DNA of 64,000 nt from SHVO01 sp964576515 (GCA_964576515.1 CAZNUW010000010.1:75956-139955); one strand, 5' to 3'; positions 1 through 8,439 are shown, counted from the first letter of the stretch. The notes: generated by a model not told the origin, from the letters alone. Program-made: numbers and translations.

Positions 1-415
1 CGCCCGACACCAGCGAATCGAAGGACGGCGCGCGCGACTCGGCCTTGCGCGGCAGCGGCAACGGCTGGCCTTTCTTGTCGGTCGTGTCTTTCGAGCCCAG
101 CCAGCGCGATACGATCTGCGCGCCCAGGCCGATCGAGCGCGGCGCGGCCATCTTTTCCGTGGGCCGTTCGCGGAGTCGCTTCACATCTTTGCGGTGCACG
201 CCCGTCAGAAGGCTGACGCGGCTGTCCGTCTGTTTTTTTCCGTCGACCGGAAACTCGTTCAACGCCACATCGACATAAGCTTCCTTCAACAGCTCCGTCA
301 GCGCGGCCAAGCCCACACCCTTAGCGATCAGCAACCGCGCCAACGGGCGCAGCAGCCGGCGAAGGGCTGAAATCAATGGTTTGGGAAGTCCGGCGACAGG
401 CTCTTGGGTGGGCAT
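1..415 (-). CDS. DUF6502 family protein, N-terminal part (cut by window edge)
   Basis: Reading the minus strand from an ATG at 415 gives an open frame of 138 codons that runs off the left edge. It begins MPTQEPVAGLPKPLISALRR and contains LLRPLARLLIAKGVGLAALT, a YVDVALNEF stretch and KKQTDSRVSLLTGVHRKDV, the pattern I associate with DUF6502 proteins of proteobacteria. The SRVSLLTGVHRKDVKRL segment looks like a helix-turn-helix (roughly residues 65-85), so a DNA-binding role is plausible, but the function is not known to me. Two identical palindromes lie 56-138 bases upstream of the start and fit autoregulation. The family call is from memory of the motif pattern. Confidence 0.7.
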   Translation of the reverse strand, partial: MPTQEPVAGLPKPLISALRRLLRPLARLLIAKGVGLAALTELLKEAYVDVALNEFPVDGKKQTDSRVSLLTGVHRKDVKRLRERPTEKMAAPRSIGLGAQIVSRWLGSKDTTDKKGQPLPLPRKAESRAPSFDSLVSG

Positions 416-469
416 TGACGGTTAAATCTTGTGACGGCGGCACGTAGGAATGGGCGTTTTATATCAGCC

Positions 470-488
470 TGTGGGAATTTTTCCCACA
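470..488. promoter_or_regulatory. Palindromic operator candidate, copy 1
   Basis: TGTGGGAATTTTTCCCACA is a perfect 19-base palindrome around a central T. It lies about 55 bases upstream of the DUF6502 start codon (minus strand). Its 17-base core is repeated exactly at 537-553, with centres 66 bases apart. The symmetry and short AT-rich centre are those of a dimeric repressor site. It could also form a hairpin, but the loop would be very short. Confidence 0.6.
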
Positions 489-536
489 ATTTTTATTTGA
501 CTCTCGACGGGCACGCGATTACCCTTCGTCGTGTAC

Positions 537-553
537 GTGGGAATTTTTCCCAC
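537..553. promoter_or_regulatory. Palindromic operator candidate, copy 2
   Basis: GTGGGAATTTTTCCCAC is identical to the core of the palindrome at 470-488. The 48 bases between the two copies would hold the minus-strand promoter of the DUF6502 gene if both sites act on it. No other copy was noticed elsewhere in the window. Confidence 0.6.
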
Positions 554-690
554 ATCATTCCAGGGGAGCGTAGCAACTCTACAGATACAAGCCAACCTCG
601 AGACCGTGTTCAGAGAGACTTTCTCATCCGGCCTCAAGCGTCGTCGACCGCGAGTCAGATCCTACCCCGATGACCTTTGGAGGCTCTTTA

Positions 691-738
691 TCTTCTCTCG
701 CCCGCGCGCCGGGCTTGCCTCGCGCGGGCGAGAGAAGA
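691..738. repeat. Perfect 18-bp inverted repeat (hairpin)
   Basis: The arm at 691-708 (TCTTCTCTCGCCCGCGCG) is exactly complementary to 721-738, with a 12-base loop. Only a weak T-rich run follows on the plus strand (TCTTTCT), so it is not a classical terminator. Arms this long and perfect could be transcribed as a hairpin or be the end of a small element. Confidence 0.7.
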
Positions 739-785
739 TCTTTCTGAAACAAGGCCGTTTTGAACGAGGTGCGGCGCGCTGCCGA

Positions 786-879
786 GGAAACTGAGGTCAG
801 GGTCGAGCTTGCTCGACCCATCAATAACCGCCCGTCCGCGTAGATGGACCCTGTTAGATCGATCCTGACCTGAGTTTCC
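786..879. repeat. 16-bp near-perfect inverted repeat
   Basis: The arm at 786-801 (GGAAACTGAGGTCAGG) matches the reverse complement of 864-879 with one mismatch. Between the arms, 800-819 contains a second palindrome, GGGTCGAGCTTGCTCGACCC. The nesting suggests a structured transcript or a small palindromic element. Confidence 0.55.
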
Positions 880-930
880 TGATCCCGTTTCCTACCGATC
901 ACCTGTTGGCGACCGATCTGTCGCCGTAAA

Positions 931-989
931 CCGCGGCGCGCGGAACTCTCTCCCCCGAGACCACCCCTCTCCGCGCGCCGCGGGTTTTT
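931..989 (+). terminator. Long GC-rich hairpin followed by a T run
   Basis: The arm at 931-944 (CCGCGGCGCGCGGA) is perfectly complementary to 970-983, with a 25-base loop, and is followed by GTTTTT at 984-989. It could terminate a plus-strand transcript starting in the intergenic region. No plus-strand gene is recognised upstream, so what it would terminate is unknown. Confidence 0.45.
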
Positions 990-1060
990 CTGGGTACCTT
1001 GATCCTTAGAGTCGGTAGCGTCTGAATCGAAACAGACAGCTCCGGAAGTGTCTTAATTCT

Positions 1061-1108
1061 GAGCCGGTTCTTTTCGGAAAACCGCGTACACTTTTCCGGA
1101 ACCGGCTC
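1061..1108. repeat. Compound hairpin downstream of mnmC
   Basis: The outer arms 1061-1070 (GAGCCGGTTC) and 1099-1108 are complementary. Inside them 1075-1081 (CGGAAAA) pairs with 1092-1098, leaving a four-base bulge. The structure begins at the mnmC stop codon and would be the 3' end of its mRNA. There is no T tract, so it may stabilise the mRNA rather than act as an intrinsic terminator. Confidence 0.5.
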
Positions 1109-3081
1109 TAGATTTCGCGGCGCTTGAGATCGCGCACCAGAAAGCGGGCGGGATGCAGCGCCGTCACGAGGTCGCGTTCTATCGGCCAGGGTTCGCCTGT
1201 GATGTGGCACGCCAGCACCTCGGCGGCGAGCGGCGCGGACACGACGCCACGCGCGCCCAGCGCGGTCAGCGCGTAAAGACCATGGTGATAGCGCGCCTCC
1301 GGATAACGCGATGCGGGATGCCCGTGCCGCAAAGCGGCGAAATCGGCGACGAAGCCCGCGCGGTCGGGCAACGGGCCGACGATGGGAAGATGATCGGGCG
1401 ACATGCAGCGCACCGCGGCGAACCCACCGACATCTTGTGTCGGCTGAAACAGACCCGGCGCGATCGTTTCAAGATCGGCGAAGTTGCGGGCGTGATCGGC
1501 GCTCCGCACGCCGGTGTCGTCGCCGGGCATCACGGGATCGAAGGTGGCGCCGAGCGCATGGAGGCCGTGATGAGACGGTGTCAGGAAGCCGCCATAGAGA
1601 AGTACGGAGCGCAGCATCGACGCTTGCGCGTTGGTCGGCATCAGTGTGATCTGCCCACGCCGCGCTTCCAGCGGCAGCCAGGCGCTTTCGGCGAATCTCG
1701 CGGCGCCCAGCGCATTTCCAAGAATGACGATGTCCGCGTCGGCCAGGACGTTGCCCGCCACGTTGCCGACACGCCAACGGCCGCCGATTGATGTCAGCGT
1801 CGACGCTTCCACATCGAACCGGACGTCGGATGCGGCTGAAAGCGCGGTACAAAGTGTGCGCGGCTGAACCCATCCGCCTTGGGGGAAAAAAAGTCCGCCC
1901 TTGGTCACGCGAAGGCCCGCGATATCGGACGCCTCATCGGCGGTGACCTTGGTCAGGAACGCCGGCGGCAGGGTTCCGGCCTCCGTAATGCTCGCCAACC
2001 GTTGGACATCGTCTCCACGTGACAATTGCAGACTGCCGGTGCGTGCGCGTTCGCCGTCGCCGCTGTCGAGCGCAGCGAGCGCGAACCGCCAGGCCGCCGC
2101 ATAAAAAAGTCCGTCGCGCGCCGCGCCGACCGTGAGACGCGGCGCCATGACCGCGCGCGGCGTGCCGGACGCTTCGGCGGCGATGCCCCCGGCGCGTTCG
2201 ATGATCGTCGTCCGCCATCCTCTGCGATTGAGGGCGGCCGCGGCGTGCGTTCCCGCAAGCCCCGCGCCGAGAATCACAGCGTGCCCCGGCGTCGCGGCGT
2301 GCGGCGCGGGCGCGAACCATGGCGGCAGAGAGTCCGTCCGTCCGTTGTCGCCGCGGAACTTCGCGCGCAGCATTTCGCGTTTGCCCGCGAAACCCGGCGC
2401 ACGCGCCACATCGAACCCGGCGGCATTCAAGCCGCGTCTGACGTCGCCTGCGACGCTATAGGTCGCCACGGTCGTTCCCGGATGCGAAAGCCGCGCCACC
2501 TCGGCGAAGACGCCCGCGCTCCACATGTCGGGGTTCTTGTCGGGCGCGAAACCGTCGAGGAACCAGGCGTCGATCTTGGCCTCGAGCTGCGACAGCATCG
2601 CTCGCGCGTCGCCGTAAAGAAGCGTGAGACTGACTTCGCCCAGGTCCGAAGGTCCTGTCGCCGGGAACGCGCGGTGGAAACCGCGTTGCGGTTCGGGATA
2701 GGCGCCAAGCAGCGCGCGCGACAGGTCCCTTAGATCCTCCCAGGGCCGGAGGCATTCGCCGAGTTCGGCAGCCGTGAGCGGAAAGCCTTCCACGGCGATG
2801 TAGTGCAGCCGGGCACCGGGGGGGCGTGTCCGTCGCCACGCGTCCCAGGTTGCCAGGAAGTTCAGCCCCGTGCCGAATCCCAATTCGCCGATGCAGGCGC
2901 GCGCCTTGTTCCGCCATGCGTCGGGCAGGTCGTTTCCGCCCAGAAACACATGGCGGCTCTGCGCGAGGCCCCCGTCGCGACTGTAATAGACGTCGCCGAA
3001 TCGCTCCGCGGTCGGGGTATGGCCGCGCTCCCACCCGAGGCCGGGGGACGGCAGCGTGCTCCCGCGTCCTTCACCCGTCAT
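1108..3081 (-). CDS. mnmC: Bifunctional tRNA mnm5s2U biosynthesis protein MnmC
   Basis: MnmC finishes the mnm5(s2)U modification at the wobble base of certain tRNAs: the C-terminal FAD oxidase removes the carboxymethyl group of cmnm5U and the N-terminal SAM-dependent domain methylates the resulting amine. The 657 residues match the usual length of the fused enzyme. The N-terminal domain has GELGFGTGLNF at residues 65-75 (SAM site) and DAWFLDGFAPDKNPDMW, the family signature. The second half opens with HAVILGAGLAG, a dinucleotide-binding loop for FAD, and ends with RCMSPDHLPIVGPLPD, typical of DAO-like oxidases. The start is an ATG at 3081. It is transcribed away from the hydrolase gene at 3230, with a 148-base divergent gap. 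Confidence 0.95.
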   Translation of the reverse strand: MTGEGRGSTLPSPGLGWERGHTPTAERFGDVYYSRDGGLAQSRHVFLGGNDLPDAWRNKARACIGELGFGTGLNFLATWDAWRRTRPPGARLHYIAVEGFPLTAAELGECLRPWEDLRDLSRALLGAYPEPQRGFHRAFPATGPSDLGEVSLTLLYGDARAMLSQLEAKIDAWFLDGFAPDKNPDMWSAGVFAEVARLSHPGTTVATYSVAGDVRRGLNAAGFDVARAPGFAGKREMLRAKFRGDNGRTDSLPPWFAPAPHAATPGHAVILGAGLAGTHAAAALNRRGWRTTIIERAGGIAAEASGTPRAVMAPRLTVGAARDGLFYAAAWRFALAALDSGDGERARTGSLQLSRGDDVQRLASITEAGTLPPAFLTKVTADEASDIAGLRVTKGGLFFPQGGWVQPRTLCTALSAASDVRFDVEASTLTSIGGRWRVGNVAGNVLADADIVILGNALGAARFAESAWLPLEARRGQITLMPTNAQASMLRSVLLYGGFLTPSHHGLHALGATFDPVMPGDDTGVRSADHARNFADLETIAPGLFQPTQDVGGFAAVRCMSPDHLPIVGPLPDRAGFVADFAALRHGHPASRYPEARYHHGLYALTALGARGVVSAPLAAEVLACHITGEPWPIERDLVTALHPARFLVRDLKRREI

Positions 3082-3229
3082 GTGCGTTCTTATGTCCTTT
3101 TCGGCCGCCGCGTTCGTCGATCATATTTTCGCCGTATAATAACAACAAATTCACGCCCGGCTTTCAGTACGACGCCTTTTACCGCTTGTCCTTGCAAACC
3201 GCTTTGCAGCATCAAGGGGAAAGGAAGCG

Positions 3230-5041
3230 ATGAGGATGAGACGGTCGGCCTTTAACCTGCTCTGTGCGCTGGTTATGGCGGCTGCGGCTTTTACACAAGC
3301 CGCGGCGCAGACCCCGCCGCGCGCCCCGGCCGCCGCGACGCCGACGGTCGAGATCGCCAGCGTCACCACGACCGATGGCGTCAGTCTCCCGATCATCCTG
3401 ACGTATCCCACCGCCGGCATGAATACCGGCGGGGCCGCGATTCTCCATTTGCCTGATGGACCCGGGATCAGCGCCGCGCAGGCCGCGGCAACCTCGCGTT
3501 ATGTCGCCGCGGGCCTCGCGCGCCTCGGTTACACCAGCCTCACCTTGGAGCCGCGCTACGTCCAATCCTACGCCTTCAGCCGGTTCGACGACGCCATCGC
3601 CGATGTGCGCGCGGCCGTCGACATGCTGCAGGTCCGCGGTTTCTCCAACGTCGTGCTGGCGGGTCATGGTCTCGGCTCTCTCCTGGTCGCGCGCTATATG
3701 GCGGAAACCGCGGACGGTCGCATCAAGGCCGTGGCCGCCTTCGCGCCGAGCGCCGACCTCGGCGAAGCCTGGCGCGCGGCGATGGGGGACGAGAAATACT
3801 GGGCGACCGTCGACGCCGCCTCCAAGGCCGTCACCACCGGCGGCCGCGGCGAATTCGTCGATCTCGGTGACGGCTTGATCTTCACTCCGGCCAGTTTCCT
3901 CGATTGGTACGGCCCGACCGCGAAGACCTCGATGACCGCGAACATGGCCGGCATCGACGTGCCGATGTATCTGGCCGCCGGCGACCGCGACGCAAGCGTG
4001 CCCAAGGGTCGCCTTGAACGCTTGAAGTCGGTCGCCTTCCTCTCGAAGCAGACGGATGTGAAATACTATCCCGGCGCCGCGCACGACCTCGCGGCCGCGC
4101 GTGACCAATTGATTGCCGATACAAACGCCTGGCTTGCGCGCCTGAATCTCGCGCCCGTGCCGCGGGTCGTTACGACGCTGGTGGATGCGACGGCCAAGGA
4201 CGGCGTGCCCCTCGCGGGCGTTCTTTACGCGCCCGCCACGGGCGCCGACCGTGCGCGGCCCGCGATCCTCATCGCGCATGGGTGGACCGCCGACATTATG
4301 CGCTCGACGCCGCACTGGCTCGCCCAACGTCTCGCGCAGCGCGGTTATACGGTGCTTGCGTTCCAGACGCGCGCGTCCGGCTTTCGCGGCGTGGTGAAGG
4401 GCAAGCTCGAGGACATTCCCCAGGACATCGCCGCCTGGGTGAGCGTGATGAGCGCTCGCGGTCATACGAACCTTGTCGCCGCCGGCCACTCCACGGGCGC
4501 ACTGTGGTTCAGCTACTATCTCAGCGAAACCAAGGACGCGCGCATCAAGGGCGCGGTCTATCTCGCGCCGATGCGCGATATGCCCGCGCACGCGCGCGCC
4601 GCCATGGGTGAAGATCGTTATGCGCGCGCCGTGCTTGAAGCCGGCGAGGCGGTGCGTGACGGCGTGGCGGCGACCCGGCTTATCAACACGCCGTTCCCGC
4701 AGCCGACCTACGAGGACGATCCCCGCCAGCCGATGTTCCTTTCGGTGCCGGGCTCCGGTTTCACCTACTATTACGCCGACAGTTTTCTCAGCTATTGGGG
4801 GCCGAACTCGAAGGCGGTGCATACACGGCTGATCGCCAATTCACCCGTGCCCATCCTGGCGCTGGGTGGGTCGCGCGATCCGCTCATGCAAGGGGCCTAT
4901 CTGATCCAGTTCGCGCAGGCGGCGGGCGAGAAAGCGACCTATATGTTCTATGGCGGCCCCACGGGGGCGACGAACTCCTTCGACGGTTACGAGGCCCGCG
5001 TCACCGACGACATCATCAACTGGTTGCGGAAAGCGATCTGA
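3230..5041 (+). CDS. Secreted tandem alpha/beta-hydrolase protein
   Basis: The 603-residue protein starts with a Sec signal peptide (MRMRRSAFNLLCALVMAAAA, cleavage near AAAQ-TP) and then carries two copies of an alpha/beta-hydrolase domain (about residues 35-300 and 305-603). Paired segments show the duplication: RGFSNVVLAGHGLGSLL and RGHTNLVAAGHSTGALW. In copy 1 the nucleophile position is glycine (GHGLG, near residue 147), while an acid (GDRD) and a histidine (GAAHD, near 285) are present. In copy 2 the nucleophile is present (GHSTG, Ser near 421), the acid lies in GGSRD, but the usual histidine region reads GGPTGATNSFDGY with no His. A good ribosome binding site (AAAGGAAG) precedes the ATG. 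The substrate is unknown. It is followed after 4 bases by the TldD gene. Confidence 0.85.
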   Translation: MRMRRSAFNLLCALVMAAAAFTQAAAQTPPRAPAAATPTVEIASVTTTDGVSLPIILTYPTAGMNTGGAAILHLPDGPGISAAQAAATSRYVAAGLARLGYTSLTLEPRYVQSYAFSRFDDAIADVRAAVDMLQVRGFSNVVLAGHGLGSLLVARYMAETADGRIKAVAAFAPSADLGEAWRAAMGDEKYWATVDAASKAVTTGGRGEFVDLGDGLIFTPASFLDWYGPTAKTSMTANMAGIDVPMYLAAGDRDASVPKGRLERLKSVAFLSKQTDVKYYPGAAHDLAAARDQLIADTNAWLARLNLAPVPRVVTTLVDATAKDGVPLAGVLYAPATGADRARPAILIAHGWTADIMRSTPHWLAQRLAQRGYTVLAFQTRASGFRGVVKGKLEDIPQDIAAWVSVMSARGHTNLVAAGHSTGALWFSYYLSETKDARIKGAVYLAPMRDMPAHARAAMGEDRYARAVLEAGEAVRDGVAATRLINTPFPQPTYEDDPRQPMFLSVPGSGFTYYYADSFLSYWGPNSKAVHTRLIANSPVPILALGGSRDPLMQGAYLIQFAQAAGEKATYMFYGGPTGATNSFDGYEARVTDDIINWLRKAI

Positions 5042-5045
5042 CCTC

Positions 5046-6488
5046 ATGAGCGTTGTTGCCGATATCGCGTCGCGTTTCGCCGCCGTCGCGCCGGCGTGCG
5101 AGTCCTGGTCCATCCGGGTCATGCGCAGCCGCAGCGAATACCTCTCGGTCACGCGCGGCATCGTCGAGCCGGTCGGCCTCGGCGACGATCTCGGCGCCAT
5201 GATCACGGTCCAGGCGAACGGCGGCACCGGGTATGCCGCGACATCCGATGTCAGCGCGGCCGGGCTCGCCGCGGCGGGACGTGAAGCGCTGGCGTGGGCC
5301 GCGCGCGTCGCCGGGCGCATGGTCGCGGGCGGGGTTTCATCCGCGCCCGGGAAACCGGTGGTGTTCGACCGCGAGGACAAGGCTCGCATCGGATGGGACA
5401 CGCTGTCGCGCGGCGCGAAGATCGAACGGCTGAAGGCCTGCGCCGACGCCCTGAAACGCGGGGACGCGATCGTCGACTGGTCGGCGTCCGTGTCGTTCAC
5501 CGATGAGGACGTCGTGTTCGCGACTTCCGGCGGCGACGTTATCCGTCAGCGCCGTGGCCTCGTGGTTCCGCATCTTTCCGCCAGCGCGTCCGACGGATCG
5601 GAAACGCAAACACGCACACTCGCCCGCGGTGGCTTGATGCGCCAGGGCGGATGGGATGCGCTTGACGATGTGGGGTTCTGGGATGCGCCCGCCCGCATCG
5701 CGGACGAAGCGCTTGAACTCCTCGCCGCGCCCGATTGTCCCACGGGCGAGATGGATCTGCTTCTGATGCCCGACCAGATGTACATCCAAATCCACGAGTC
5801 CATCGGTCATCCGTTGGAACTCGACCGCATCCTGGGCGACGAGCGCAACTACGCGGGCACCAGTTTCGTCACACCCGACATGTTCGGGACATATCGATAT
5901 GGCTCGCCCCTGCTCAACGTAACCTTCGATCCAGGCGTGGCCGGCGAAGCGGCCGCCTACGCTTTCGACGACGACGGGACGCCCGCGGCGAAGGAATATC
6001 TCATCCGCGCCGGCATGCTTGAGCGCGGCCTCGGCGGCGCCACCAGCCAGTCCCGCATCAATATCGCGGGCGTCGCCAATTCGCGCGCGTGCAATTGGAA
6101 CCGCCCCGCTATCGACCGTATGGCCAATCTCAATGTCGAAGCGGGCGGGTCGTCGCTGGAAGACCTTATCGCGCAGATTGAGACCGGCGTCGTGATGGAA
6201 ACCAACACCTCCTGGTCCATCGACGACAGCCGCAACAAGTTCCAGTTCGGATGCGAACGCGGCCGCGTGATCAAGAACGGCCAACTGGGCGCCGTCGTGA
6301 AGAACCCGAACTACCGCGGCATTTCGGCCACCTTCTGGCGCAATCTGAAGGGTGTGGGCAACGCGTCCACCGTGCGCGTCCATGGCACGCCGAACTGCGG
6401 CAAGGGCGAACCGAACCAGGCGATTCGCGTCGGTCATGCGACGCCCGTCGGCCTGTTCGAGGCCGTTCATGTCTTCGGCGGCGGCTGA
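5046..6488 (+). CDS. tldD: TldD/PmbA family metallopeptidase, TldD-like subunit
   Basis: TldD and TldE form a heterodimeric zinc metalloprotease that degrades unfolded peptides and in some bacteria processes modified peptides. Only TldD carries the metal site. This 480-residue protein has the motif HESIGHPLELDRILGDERNY (HExxxH at residues 250-255). The frame is open upstream to 4950, but the ATG at 5046, four bases after the hydrolase stop, fits the family N-terminus. It lies between the hydrolase gene and the second subunit (18-base gap), so the three are probably co-transcribed. The symbol is given by family; a paralogue rather than the housekeeping tldD is possible. Confidence 0.88.
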   Translation: MSVVADIASRFAAVAPACESWSIRVMRSRSEYLSVTRGIVEPVGLGDDLGAMITVQANGGTGYAATSDVSAAGLAAAGREALAWAARVAGRMVAGGVSSAPGKPVVFDREDKARIGWDTLSRGAKIERLKACADALKRGDAIVDWSASVSFTDEDVVFATSGGDVIRQRRGLVVPHLSASASDGSETQTRTLARGGLMRQGGWDALDDVGFWDAPARIADEALELLAAPDCPTGEMDLLLMPDQMYIQIHESIGHPLELDRILGDERNYAGTSFVTPDMFGTYRYGSPLLNVTFDPGVAGEAAAYAFDDDGTPAAKEYLIRAGMLERGLGGATSQSRINIAGVANSRACNWNRPAIDRMANLNVEAGGSSLEDLIAQIETGVVMETNTSWSIDDSRNKFQFGCERGRVIKNGQLGAVVKNPNYRGISATFWRNLKGVGNASTVRVHGTPNCGKGEPNQAIRVGHATPVGLFEAVHVFGGG

Positions 6489-6506
6489 AGTTTTCGGATC
6501 ACGTCC

Positions 6507-7823
6507 ATGCAGCAGCATTTCTTCGATCTCGCCGATCACATCCAGGCGTCGTTGCGTCCCGGCGAGGGTTTCCTTGCGGAGTTCTCCGGCGAAGCGTCGC
6601 AGTTCGTACGCTTCAACCGCTCCGCCGTGCGTCAGGCGGGCGCGGTGGCCCAGCGCTACCTCACCGTCGAACTGTTTCGCGGCAAGCGCCACGCCGCCCA
6701 GGTCATCACACTCACCGGCGGCGACGACCGCGCGGCTGTGGCCGCCGCCGTCGCCACATTACGCGACGTGCTCGCCGATACCCCGGACGATCCTCATTTC
6801 CTCATCAATGAAACGCCGGCGTCCAGCACGCGCGAACTCCCGAATAAACTTCCGACCGAGGACGAAGCCGTCGCGGCGATTCTCGCGGCAGGCAAGGGGC
6901 ACGATCTCGTCGGCCTCTATGCCGGCGGGCCGATCCACCACGGCTTCGCCAACAGCTTCGGACAGCGGAACTGGGATACCGCGTATGCCTTCGCCGCCGA
7001 CTTCAGTTACTACCTTCAGAGCGACAAGGCGGTGAAAGTCGACCACGCCGGCACAAGCTGGGACGCGGACGCCTTCGCGGCGAAGATGGACGGCGCCAAG
7101 GCACGCCTCGCGGCGCTCGCGCGTCCTGCGAAAACCATCGCGCCGGGCGCCTACCGGGTCTATCTCGCGCCCGCGGCGCTGGAAGAGGTCTTCAGCCTTC
7201 TCTCCTGGGGCGGCTTCAGCCTCGCCGCCGAGAAGACCGCGACCACCCCGCTCATCCGCATGGTGTCGGAGGGCGCCGCGCTCGATCCGCGCGTCACCCT
7301 GTCGGAGAATGTCGCCGAAGGGCTCGCGCCCGGGTTCCAGGGTGAAGGTTTCGTGAAACCGGCCACGGTGCCGCTCATTACAAAAGGTGTTTACGCGGGT
7401 GCTTTGGCCTCGCCGCGCTCGGCGGCGGAATTCAACGTCGCCCCGAACGGCGCCGACGGCGGCGAAGGTCCCGTGGCGCTCGACATGGCCGCGGGCGATT
7501 TGGCCGAGGCCGACGTTCTACGCACGCTGGGAACGGGCGTGTATGTCGGCAACCTCTGGTATCTCAACTATTCCGACCGGAACGCATGCCGCATGACCGG
7601 CATGACCCGTTTCGCGACCTTCTGGGTCGAGAACGGCGAAATCGTTGCGCCGCTCAATGTCATGCGATTCGACGATTCGCTCTACCGCATGTTGGGGGCA
7701 AACCTGGTGGCGCTCACCGCCCAGCGCGACTTGCGCATCTCCACGATGACCTACGAGGCGCGCTCCACCCAATCCATGCGTTTGCCCGGCGCCGTCATCG
7801 ACGGTTTCGCCATGACATTATAG
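6507..7823 (+). CDS. TldD/PmbA family protein, TldE (PmbA)-like subunit
   Basis: The 438-residue product follows the TldD gene directly and has the same family architecture without an HExxxH motif, as expected for the non-catalytic TldE/PmbA partner. Visible features are a basic N-terminal substrate-channel region (about 1-130) and a C-terminal half with VALDMAAGDL and YLNYSDRNACRMTGMTRF, typical of the family. The pair probably forms the heterodimeric peptidase. A short inverted repeat (GCGGGT at 7849 and ACCCGC at 7862) follows the stop but has no T tract. Confidence 0.85.
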   Translation: MQQHFFDLADHIQASLRPGEGFLAEFSGEASQFVRFNRSAVRQAGAVAQRYLTVELFRGKRHAAQVITLTGGDDRAAVAAAVATLRDVLADTPDDPHFLINETPASSTRELPNKLPTEDEAVAAILAAGKGHDLVGLYAGGPIHHGFANSFGQRNWDTAYAFAADFSYYLQSDKAVKVDHAGTSWDADAFAAKMDGAKARLAALARPAKTIAPGAYRVYLAPAALEEVFSLLSWGGFSLAAEKTATTPLIRMVSEGAALDPRVTLSENVAEGLAPGFQGEGFVKPATVPLITKGVYAGALASPRSAAEFNVAPNGADGGEGPVALDMAAGDLAEADVLRTLGTGVYVGNLWYLNYSDRNACRMTGMTRFATFWVENGEIVAPLNVMRFDDSLYRMLGANLVALTAQRDLRISTMTYEARSTQSMRLPGAVIDGFAMTL

Positions 7824-7975
7824 ACGCGCTTAAATCACGTTCTTGTAGAGCGGGTATGTCCAACCCGCCTGACTCGGCGACCGCCCGTCTGATAAGATCA
7901 AAACAGCGGGCCGTGGCGGCTCACTCTCTATTCTATAAAGGGCGGTAACGCGCCTTGTCCTCAAAGGAGGGACCG

Positions 7976-8437
7976 ATGACTGTTTCATTCCAATTGAACG
8001 GCAGCACGGTGACGCTCGACGTCGACCCCGAGATGCCCCTGTTGTGGGCGATCCGCGAGAAAGCCGGCCTCACCGGCACCAAATTCGGCTGCGGCATCGC
8101 AAGCTGCGGCGCGTGCACTGTCCACATCGACGGCGTGGCCATGCGGTCGTGCGTGACCCCGGTGTCGGCGGTGGAAGGCATGAGCGTATCCACCATCGAG
8201 GGGATCGCGGGCAAGGCGGCCGAGGCCGTGCAGAGCGCCTGGCAGACTCTGAACGTCGTGCAGTGCGGTTACTGCCAGTCCGGTCAGATCATGTCGGCGG
8301 TCGCGCTTCTCACCCAGAATCCCAAGCCCAGCGATAGCGATATCGACGACGCCATGAGCGGCAACATCTGCCGGTGCGCGACCTATCATCGGATTCGCGC
8401 CGCGATCCACGAAGCCGCGAAGACCATGGGGGCTTAA
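7976..8437 (+). CDS. iorA: (2Fe-2S)-binding small subunit of a molybdenum hydroxylase, IorA type
   Basis: The small subunit passes electrons from the molybdopterin subunit through two 2Fe-2S clusters. Both sites are visible: GCGIASCGACTVHIDG (plant ferredoxin type) and CGYCQSGQIM with GNICRCATYHRI (helical domain). The length of 153 residues is normal for two-subunit IorA/nicotinate-dehydrogenase types. An upstream in-frame start at 7955 exists, but AAAGGAGG at 7963-7970 points to the ATG at 7976. The stop is two bases before the start of the large subunit. The substrate cannot be read from sequence; N-heterocycles and aldehydes are known for relatives. Confidence 0.88.
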   Translation: MTVSFQLNGSTVTLDVDPEMPLLWAIREKAGLTGTKFGCGIASCGACTVHIDGVAMRSCVTPVSAVEGMSVSTIEGIAGKAAEAVQSAWQTLNVVQCGYCQSGQIMSAVALLTQNPKPSDSDIDDAMSGNICRCATYHRIRAAIHEAAKTMGA

Positions 8438-8439
8438 CC

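Larger units (their letters stand above)
416..1107. other. Intergenic region rich in inverted repeats, no gene recognised
   Basis: This stretch of almost 700 bases between the DUF6502 gene and mnmC holds two identical palindromes and at least four larger inverted repeats, listed separately. The short open frames in it show no recognisable protein pattern and no convincing ribosome binding site. It could contain a structured non-coding RNA, several terminators, or the remains of small mobile elements. Confidence 0.5.

Noticed and set aside
470..553. Repeated GTGGGAA palindromes as a CRISPR or start of an array
   Set aside because: Only two copies, palindromic and 17 bases long, with one 49-base interval; no cas genes are present.
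899..1210. Minus-strand 103-codon frame in the repeat-rich gap
   Set aside because: It overlaps the mnmC 3' end and all the hairpins, has no ribosome binding site and no recognisable pattern.
3212..4822. 536-codon open frame antisense to the tandem hydrolase
   Set aside because: High GC content leaves long antisense frames open. The sequence is Arg/Gly/His-rich without family motifs, and the sense gene has signal peptide, domains and ribosome binding site. The same applies to the antisense frames at 8842-10638, 10824-12545, 35349-36905 and 39465-41243.
7849..7867. Short hairpin after the TldE-like gene as a terminator
   Set aside because: Only six base pairs and no T tract; insufficient for an intrinsic terminator.
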